From Pseudomonadota bacterium (lineage in GTDB: Bacteria; Myxococcota; Polyangia; Polyangiales; Polyangiaceae), in NCBI GenBank assembly GCA_023419055.1, contig JAEZYO010000609.1, positions 1 to 10,740 on the forward strand: 10,740 bases of DNA, written 5' to 3'. The number at the start of each line of letters is the position of its first letter. Position 1 is the stretch's first letter. The notes under the pieces are model-generated. The model saw nothing but the letters and a program-made list of their open reading frames with translations. It was not told where the DNA came from and made no database searches. Shown in pieces: positions 5,957 to 10,740 of the stretch. The position numbers and the translations under genes are program-made.

Positions 5957-7318
5957 ATGAGATCGAAGCTTTCGGTGAAGATCGCGGCCGCCGTCCTCGG
6001 CTTTGCCTTCGCCGTCTACGGTGCGGCGTGCAGCGGGCAGGACAACGCGGATGACCGAGCCGAGCACGACCGGGAGCTGAACCCCGACTCTCCCGAGTTC
6101 ATGGACGGCGGCGTCGAAGCGGCGCCGGTTCTTCCTTACGAAGAGCGCACCGAGATCTTCCCGGACTCGCCACCGAACCCACCGAGCTGCTCGGTGGAAG
6201 AGGGGGTGACGCTCGCGACCATCGTCGATTTCGAGGGTGGCGCGCCGACTTGGTTCAAGTTCGACGACGGCACCGCGCCCGTGGGGCAGGGGCTCTTGCC
6301 GCTCGATATCGGTAGCGATCCGCTGGTGCCCCCACCCATGACGCAGCCGAGCTGGGGCTTGATGTCGGTCGTGCTCGATCCGGCGCGTTGTGACAGCACG
6401 CAGGCGCTGCACGTGCAGGGCGGACCCTTCTCCAATTGGGGCGGCGGCCTCGGGTCACAGTACTTCAAGGTCACGGGAGACCTCGCCGCGGACAACGGCA
6501 TTCCAAGCGACCCCATCAATCTCTTTTCGCCCATCGCCGCGGATCCGGACGACCCCGCTCTGGTTCGGGGCGTCGGCCTGAACGCCAGCGGATTCAAAGG
6601 CGTCGCGCTCTGGGCGCGCCGGGGTCAAAACAGCCAGTCGAGCTTTCGGCTGATCCTGAACGACAAGTACACGAGCAACGAAGCCGCGCGCCTCCAGTAC
6701 AACCGCCAGCAGGGCCTCGAAGCCTTCTCGAACGTCCCGGAAGGTGGCCCCTATTGCGGCCGTATTCGCGCGTGCGTTCCAGCCGGAAGCACGTGCGCGA
6801 ACGGCAAAGTCTGCAATCAGTCGCCGGACGACAACAACTGGTACTGCTACGACCCGGCGGCGGGAGACACCGTCGACACGATGACGACGCCGCGCTGCGA
6901 TACGACCGACTGCAGCTCCGCGAACAACGTGGACTGCTTTTTCGACGGCGCGCAGTACGAGTGCGTGGAGATTTCGACCGGCAATGCGCTGACGTCGTTT
7001 CAGGAAGACGCGCTGTTCGAGGACAAGCCCTGCACGCCGCACATCTTCTCGGACAACTTCAAGCAGGCCGTCTGCTACGACCCCGACACGGACCCGGTGC
7101 CGCCCAACGAGAACGAGCGCTGCGACAACGGTTGGGCGGCAGTGATCAACGTCACGAACAACTGGGTGTTCTACCGCATCCCCTGGAGCGAATTCGCGCA
7201 GAACGACACGCTGGCCCTCGCTCCGGATTTCGGAATCGATTCGATCTACTCGATCAACCTCGGCTTTGCGCAGGGTCCGGTCGACTTCTACATCGACGAC
7301 ATCTCCTTCTATCGCTGA
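5957..7318 (+). CDS. Secreted lipoprotein, jelly-roll CBM-like with Cys-rich insert
   Basis: A 453-residue exported protein. The signal region is MRSKLSVKIA followed by a hydrophobic stretch ending at GAAC, Cys25. This is a loose lipobox with Gly at -3, so lipidation is likely but not certain. An acidic linker (26-80) follows. Residues 85-250 and 390-453 look like two halves of a carbohydrate-binding jelly roll: VDFEGGAPTWFKFDD, LHVQGGPFSNWGGGLG, FKGVALWARRGQNSQSSFRL, then NNWVFYRIPWSEFAQ and PVDFYIDDISFYR at the very end. Between them, residues 267-389 hold 12 cysteines, with CVPAGSTCANGKVC as the densest part, probably a disulphide-rich insertion. No catalytic motif is seen. The start at 5957 has GAGG (5941-5944) 12 bases upstream, which is rather far. 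The gene lies between a hydrolase-fold lipoprotein and a sugar importer, which fits a glycan-binding surface protein. The fold call is by pattern and the ligand is unknown. Confidence 0.75.
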   Translation: MRSKLSVKIAAAVLGFAFAVYGAACSGQDNADDRAEHDRELNPDSPEFMDGGVEAAPVLPYEERTEIFPDSPPNPPSCSVEEGVTLATIVDFEGGAPTWFKFDDGTAPVGQGLLPLDIGSDPLVPPPMTQPSWGLMSVVLDPARCDSTQALHVQGGPFSNWGGGLGSQYFKVTGDLAADNGIPSDPINLFSPIAADPDDPALVRGVGLNASGFKGVALWARRGQNSQSSFRLILNDKYTSNEAARLQYNRQQGLEAFSNVPEGGPYCGRIRACVPAGSTCANGKVCNQSPDDNNWYCYDPAAGDTVDTMTTPRCDTTDCSSANNVDCFFDGAQYECVEISTGNALTSFQEDALFEDKPCTPHIFSDNFKQAVCYDPDTDPVPPNENERCDNGWAAVINVTNNWVFYRIPWSEFAQNDTLALAPDFGIDSIYSINLGFAQGPVDFYIDDISFYR

Positions 7319-7362
7319 TAGGTGCCGAGGTGCGGCGGCGCGGGCCAAAGCCCTCATGACCA

Positions 7363-7396
7363 AAGCCCCGAAGGCGAGCTACGCTTTTCGGGGCTT
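7363..7396 (+). terminator. Intrinsic-type terminator after the CBM-like lipoprotein gene
   Basis: Arms AAGCCCCGAA (7363-7372) and TTCGGGGCTT (7387-7396) pair perfectly over ten bases and enclose a 14-base loop that can pair further (GCG/CGC). It begins 45 bases after the lipoprotein stop codon and separates that gene from the transporter operon. The bases that follow (CTCCGTTTCGC) make only a weak T-run, so termination may be partial. Confidence 0.6.
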
Positions 7397-7494
7397 CTCC
7401 GTTTCGCATTACCCGGGTCGGGGTTATGGTAACGATATCCTAGAGGTTTTTGTGGCTAAATCGCCCACGCTCCATTAGTGCCGTGAGTGCCTCA
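7397..7494 (+). promoter_or_regulatory. Leader region of the transporter operon
   Basis: This 98-base gap between the terminator and the binding-protein gene must hold the operon promoter, since no other gene is in between, but no strong -35/-10 pair is visible. TATGGT (7426-7431) is the best -10-like box. It lies inside an inverted pair TTACC (7409-7413)/GGTAA (7428-7432), which could be operator half-sites. An AGAGG at 7442-7446 precedes a TTG at 7450, an alternative start for the binding protein. Confidence 0.3.
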
Positions 7495-8859
7495 ATGACG
7501 GAGAAATTCCCGTTCGGTAAGGCGCCGTTCTGGCTCTTGGTCCTCTCGGTGGTCTCGACGCTCTTGCTCGTCGCGACGCGCCGGAAGCAGGCAGCCGAGA
7601 AGCCCGACTTGATTTTCGCGACGTTCGCGCCCCCGCACCTCGAGTCGTACAAGCGCGCGCTCCCGGAGTTCGAGCGCAACCACGGCGTCAAGATCTCGCT
7701 CCAGCTCGTGACGGGTCGCGCGCTCGAGACGCGCCTGCAGAACGCGATGCTGGCGGGGACCGACGTGCCCGACATGGTCGAGCTGAACGAAGGCGGGCTC
7801 GGATTTTTCACCAAGGGTCCGCTCAAGGACGTGGGGTTCGTCGACCTCACGGAGCGCGTCGCGAAAGAGAACCTGCGCGAGCGCATGGTCGAGTCCCGGT
7901 TCAGCCTCTGGTCGACGCGAGGCCGCGTGTTTGCGCTACCGCACGACGTGCACCCGGTGGGGCTCATCTATCGCGCCGACATCGTGGAGTCGCTCGGGAT
8001 CGACGTGAACCAGCTCGACACCTGGGACGCGTTCGTGGCCGCCGGTCAGAAGGTCACGCGCGACAACGACGGGGACGGCATCGTCGATCGCTACATGATC
8101 GATCTGCCTGCAGGCGGCGGGTTCGTGCTGACGCTCCTGATGCTCCAGCGCGGTGGAGGGCTGTTCGACGAGCAGGGCAAGCTCTCGTTCAACACCAACG
8201 ACACCGCGGACGTGTTCCTCTGGCACCTCCGCCAGTACTACGGCCCGAAGCGCATCGGCTACGAAGCGGGGTGGGGCCAGTCGATGCTCAAGGCGCTGAC
8301 CGACGGGCTCGTCCTCTTCGTGTTCGCCCCTGATTGGCGCACCTTCACGATGCAGGACGAGGTGCCGAACCTGAGCGGGAAGATGAAGGTCATGCCGATG
8401 CCCGCCTGGGAGAAGGGCGGCCGTCGCACGAGCACCTGGGGCGGTACGGGGCTCGCCATCACCAGGGCCTGTAAGCGGCCGGACCTCGCGTGGGATTTCG
8501 CGAAGCACCTCTACCTCGACAAGAAGGCGCTCGGGGAGCGCTTCGCCCAGACCAACATCATCCCGCCGTTGAAGGGCGCGTGGGATCTGCCCGAGTTCAA
8601 GCAGCCGAACCCGTACTACATGGGCCAGCCGATAGGCTCTATCTACGCGAGCCTCGCTCCCACGGTGCCGCCGGTGTGGTCGACGCCCTTCAAGCGCGCC
8701 GCGGAGAACAAGCTGAACGAGGCGTACCTACGCGCCGTCGAGCATTACAAGCGGCACGGTGAAGACGGGATCGTGCCGTTCATCAAGGCGCAGCTCGACG
8801 AGGCCGAGGCGTACCTGCAAAAGCTCATCGATCGCAACGTGCTCGCGGCCACGGAGTAA
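7495..8859 (+). CDS. Sugar ABC transporter substrate-binding protein (family 1)
   Basis: A 454-residue extracellular solute-binding protein of the MalE-like CUT1 class, which captures a sugar outside the inner membrane and hands it to the permeases. Residues 11-28 are a hydrophobic segment (FWLLVLSVVSTLLLVA) followed by RRK. There is no lipobox Cys and no obvious signal-peptidase site, so the protein may be membrane-anchored. From residue 37 the mature fold follows: PDLIFATFAPPHLESYKRAL, PDMVELNEG (92-100), VFALPHDVHPVGLIYRADI (145-163), a Ca-loop-like DNDGDGIVD (190-198) and TSTWGGTGLAITRACKRPD (312-330). IIPPLKGAW, SIYASLAPTVPPVW and a helical tail complete it. The ATG at 7495 is preferred because it gives a short N-terminus before the hydrophobic segment, although its Shine-Dalgarno is weak. 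In-frame GTG (7483) and TTG (7450) starts are possible. It is the first gene of the operon, three bases before the next. The ligand is unknown. Confidence 0.92.
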   Translation: MTEKFPFGKAPFWLLVLSVVSTLLLVATRRKQAAEKPDLIFATFAPPHLESYKRALPEFERNHGVKISLQLVTGRALETRLQNAMLAGTDVPDMVELNEGGLGFFTKGPLKDVGFVDLTERVAKENLRERMVESRFSLWSTRGRVFALPHDVHPVGLIYRADIVESLGIDVNQLDTWDAFVAAGQKVTRDNDGDGIVDRYMIDLPAGGGFVLTLLMLQRGGGLFDEQGKLSFNTNDTADVFLWHLRQYYGPKRIGYEAGWGQSMLKALTDGLVLFVFAPDWRTFTMQDEVPNLSGKMKVMPMPAWEKGGRRTSTWGGTGLAITRACKRPDLAWDFAKHLYLDKKALGERFAQTNIIPPLKGAWDLPEFKQPNPYYMGQPIGSIYASLAPTVPPVWSTPFKRAAENKLNEAYLRAVEHYKRHGEDGIVPFIKAQLDEAEAYLQKLIDRNVLAATE

Positions 8860-8862
8860 GGG

Positions 8863-9792
8863 ATGACCGACTCGACTTCAGCGAAAAAGCCAGTCGTGAA
8901 GAGCAGCGGCCCGCTCTACAAGGGCTTCGCGCCGTATCTCTTCCTCTCTCCGTACCTGATCTTGACGGCGATCTTCTTCATCTACCCGCTCTTGAACGCG
9001 GTGATGCTCGCGTTCTACCAGACGAACGGGCCTGCGAGCCGCACCTTCGTCGGGCTCGAGAATTTCTCGTTTTTGCTCTCGGACCCGGTGTTCCACAAGG
9101 CGCTGAAGAACACGACGCTCTTCGCCTGCGCGTCGATTTTCCTCCAGCTTCCGCTCTCGATGGGCCTCGCGGTGCTCTTGAATCAGGGCAATGATCGCTT
9201 CAAGGGCTACCTGCGGCTGATCCTGTTCTCGCCGAACCTGGTCGGACAAATCTTCGTCGGCATCCTGTTCGGCGTGCTCTTCACACCCCGCTACGGGCTC
9301 ATCAACCGCTTCTTCCAGACGCTGCTCGGCTGGGGGCTCGAGGAGCAATGGCTCGGGACCCCCGCGCTCGTGATGCCGGCGATCATCATCACGTCGCTCT
9401 GGCTGTGGGTGGGGTTCAACATGATCTACTTCCTGGCCGCCCTCCAGAGCGTGGACAAATCCCTGGAAGAAGCGGCCCGCATCGACGGCGCCACGCGGCT
9501 TCAGGTGTTCTGGCACGTGACGCTGCCGAGCATGCGCCACGTGGTCGTGTTCGTGGTCGTCACGAGCATCATCGGGAGCTACCAGCTCTTCGAGCTGCCG
9601 CTCGCCTTGCTCTCGAGCTCGAACGGCTTCGGCCCCGACAACTCCGGGCTCACCGTCATCACGTATCTGAACGAAATCGCCTTCAACTCGGGTGATCTCG
9701 GGCTCGGCTCCGCCATCGGCTGGACCGTCGCGCTCATCATCTTCGCGATCAGCGTGCTTCAGATCAAGCTGACCGGCGTGGCCGAAGAGTGA
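8863..9792 (+). CDS. Sugar ABC transporter permease, MalF/UgpA type
   Basis: A 309-residue inner-membrane permease of the binding-protein-dependent (BPD_transp_1) family, one half of a CUT1 importer channel. After about 20 cytoplasmic residues there are six likely membrane spans (about 25-48, 88-108, 118-140, 170-192, 222-240 and 285-303). The cytoplasmic EAA loop that docks on the ATPase is clear and canonical: EEAARIDGATRLQVFWHV (202-219) and then TLP. It lacks the long periplasmic loop of E. coli MalF and is the usual short UgpA-like form. The start ATG comes three bases after the binding-protein stop, with GGAG at the end of that gene as Shine-Dalgarno, so the two are translationally close-coupled. 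It is followed after 16 bases by the second permease, and the pair should form the heterodimer. Confidence 0.95.
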   Translation: MTDSTSAKKPVVKSSGPLYKGFAPYLFLSPYLILTAIFFIYPLLNAVMLAFYQTNGPASRTFVGLENFSFLLSDPVFHKALKNTTLFACASIFLQLPLSMGLAVLLNQGNDRFKGYLRLILFSPNLVGQIFVGILFGVLFTPRYGLINRFFQTLLGWGLEEQWLGTPALVMPAIIITSLWLWVGFNMIYFLAALQSVDKSLEEAARIDGATRLQVFWHVTLPSMRHVVVFVVVTSIIGSYQLFELPLALLSSSNGFGPDNSGLTVITYLNEIAFNSGDLGLGSAIGWTVALIIFAISVLQIKLTGVAEE

Positions 9793-9808
9793 GGGGAGGG
9801 AAGAAGCC

Positions 9809-10738
9809 GTGAACGCGCTCCACATCGTCCTCCTCCTCCTGCTCGCGACGTTCATCGCGCTCTGGGCGCGGTCGCCCAGGGACCCGCGGGCCGCGATCAC
9901 GTTCGCGCGCTACGTGCTGCTCGGGGCGGCGAGCCTGGCAGTGCTCGCGCCGTTCGTCTGGCTGCTCGCCGCGATCTTCAAGGACAAGGCTTACCAGAAC
10001 GAGTACCTCTTCTTCCCTCCGCTCTCGGAGTGGTCGAGCAAGACCATGAACCTCGGCAATTTCCAGCGCCTACTGGAAGGGAAGCCGAGTGTTACCGGTA
10101 CCGTGTTCTTCTGGCAGTACGTGTTGAACTCGGTGTTCTTCGCTACCACGAACACCATCCTTCAACTCTTCTTCTGCTCCCTCGCGGGTTACGGCCTCGC
10201 CAAGTACAACTTCCGAGGGAAGAAGGTGCTCATGACCTTCATGCTGGGGTCGATGATGGTGCCCGGCGTGCTCTTGATGGCCCCCGTCTACGAGCTGATG
10301 GTGAAGCTCGGCTTCGTGGACACGTACCACGGATTGATCATCCCTGGTCTGGTTGGAGCATACGGCATCTTCTTGTTCCGGCAGGCGATCATGGCCGTGC
10401 CGAACGAGATGATCGACGCCGGACGCATCGACGGCTGCGGCGAGTTTTACATCTACTGGCGCCTCGTGATGCCGCTCGTGAAGCCGATGGCGGCAGCCTT
10501 CTGCCTCGTGAGTTTTCTCGGCAATTGGAACTCTTTCTTCGGGCCGAACGTCTTCTTGCACAGCCAGGACAAGCTTACGTTGCCGGTGATCTTGAACCTC
10601 TACCTCGGCCAGTACGGCAATGATTACGGCGTGTTTTTGGCGGGGACGGCGCTCGCGATCATCCCGCCTGCGGTGCTCTTCTTCGCCTTGCAGAAAGAGT
10701 TCGTCGCCGGGCTCACTTCTGGATCCGTGAAGGGCTGA
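9809..10738 (+). CDS. Sugar ABC transporter permease, MalG/UgpE type
   Basis: A 309-residue inner-membrane permease, the second half of the CUT1 channel. It starts at GTG 9809 with a strong GGGGAGGG Shine-Dalgarno (9793-9800); the next in-frame Met is at residue 80, too late. An extra N-terminal hydrophobic helix (residues 3-20) precedes the usual first span (35-57). Family spans follow near 105-125, 140-165, 175-195, 225-245 and 278-298. The conserved region GYGLAKYNFRGKK (127-139) leads into the membrane core. The EAA loop reads IDAGRIDGCGEFYIYWRLV (202-220) followed by MPLVKP, so the EAA positions are Asp-Ala-Gly and the usual DGA is DGC, a variant tolerated in the family. The gene is complete, with its stop two bases before the window edge, so further operon genes may lie to the right. 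Confidence 0.94.
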   Translation: MNALHIVLLLLLATFIALWARSPRDPRAAITFARYVLLGAASLAVLAPFVWLLAAIFKDKAYQNEYLFFPPLSEWSSKTMNLGNFQRLLEGKPSVTGTVFFWQYVLNSVFFATTNTILQLFFCSLAGYGLAKYNFRGKKVLMTFMLGSMMVPGVLLMAPVYELMVKLGFVDTYHGLIIPGLVGAYGIFLFRQAIMAVPNEMIDAGRIDGCGEFYIYWRLVMPLVKPMAAAFCLVSFLGNWNSFFGPNVFLHSQDKLTLPVILNLYLGQYGNDYGVFLAGTALAIIPPAVLFFALQKEFVAGLTSGSVKG

Positions 10739-10740
10739 GC

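Noticed and set aside
6455..7363. A 302-codon minus-strand frame opposite the CBM-like lipoprotein gene; likewise 8878-9900 opposite the first permease
   Set aside because: Both are mirror frames of well-supported genes, with Arg/Val/Glu-rich products lacking any motif.

Overview
The window is high-GC DNA with long genes and short intergenic gaps. It encodes several secreted lipoproteins with low-complexity linkers or Cys-rich inserts. That style, together with a diphosphate-type phosphofructokinase and a CBM-like lipoprotein ending in a 'DFYIDDISFY' strand, suggests a myxobacterium of the Polyangiales/Sorangiineae kind. This assignment is an inference from gene style; no marker gene is present. 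There are no rRNA, tRNA, CRISPR, phage or insertion-sequence features.

Layout. Positions 1-3745 are all minus strand. Reading in the direction of transcription there is a MalK/UgpC-type sugar ABC ATPase (3745-2627), a PPi-type 6-phosphofructokinase (2514-1231), an aldo/keto reductase (1215-286) and the first 43 codons of a lipoprotein gene that runs off the left edge (130-1). The ATPase, kinase and reductase may be one transcript, with gaps of 112 and 15 bases. From 3963 on, everything is plus strand: a 612-residue lipoprotein related to cellulase-type glycoside hydrolases (3963-5801), a 453-residue CBM-like lipoprotein with a Cys-rich insert (5957-7318), a terminator hairpin (7363-7396), and then a tight transporter operon of solute-binding protein (7495-8859) and two CUT1-type permeases (8863-9792 and 9809-10738). 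The divergent promoter region lies at 3746-3962.

How the genes fit together (inference). The binding protein, the two permeases and the divergent ATPase make up a complete CUT1 (MalEFGK-like) carbohydrate importer. Its ATPase is separated from the other subunits by two surface lipoprotein genes. Those two lipoproteins look like glycan-handling proteins, one a hydrolase-fold protein and the other a jelly-roll carbohydrate-binding protein. The kinase next to the ATPase would feed imported hexose into glycolysis. The whole reads as a small glycan capture and uptake locus. Its most unusual point is that the hydrolase-like lipoprotein seems to lack both catalytic glutamates, so it may bind glycans rather than cut them. 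The substrate cannot be read from the sequence.
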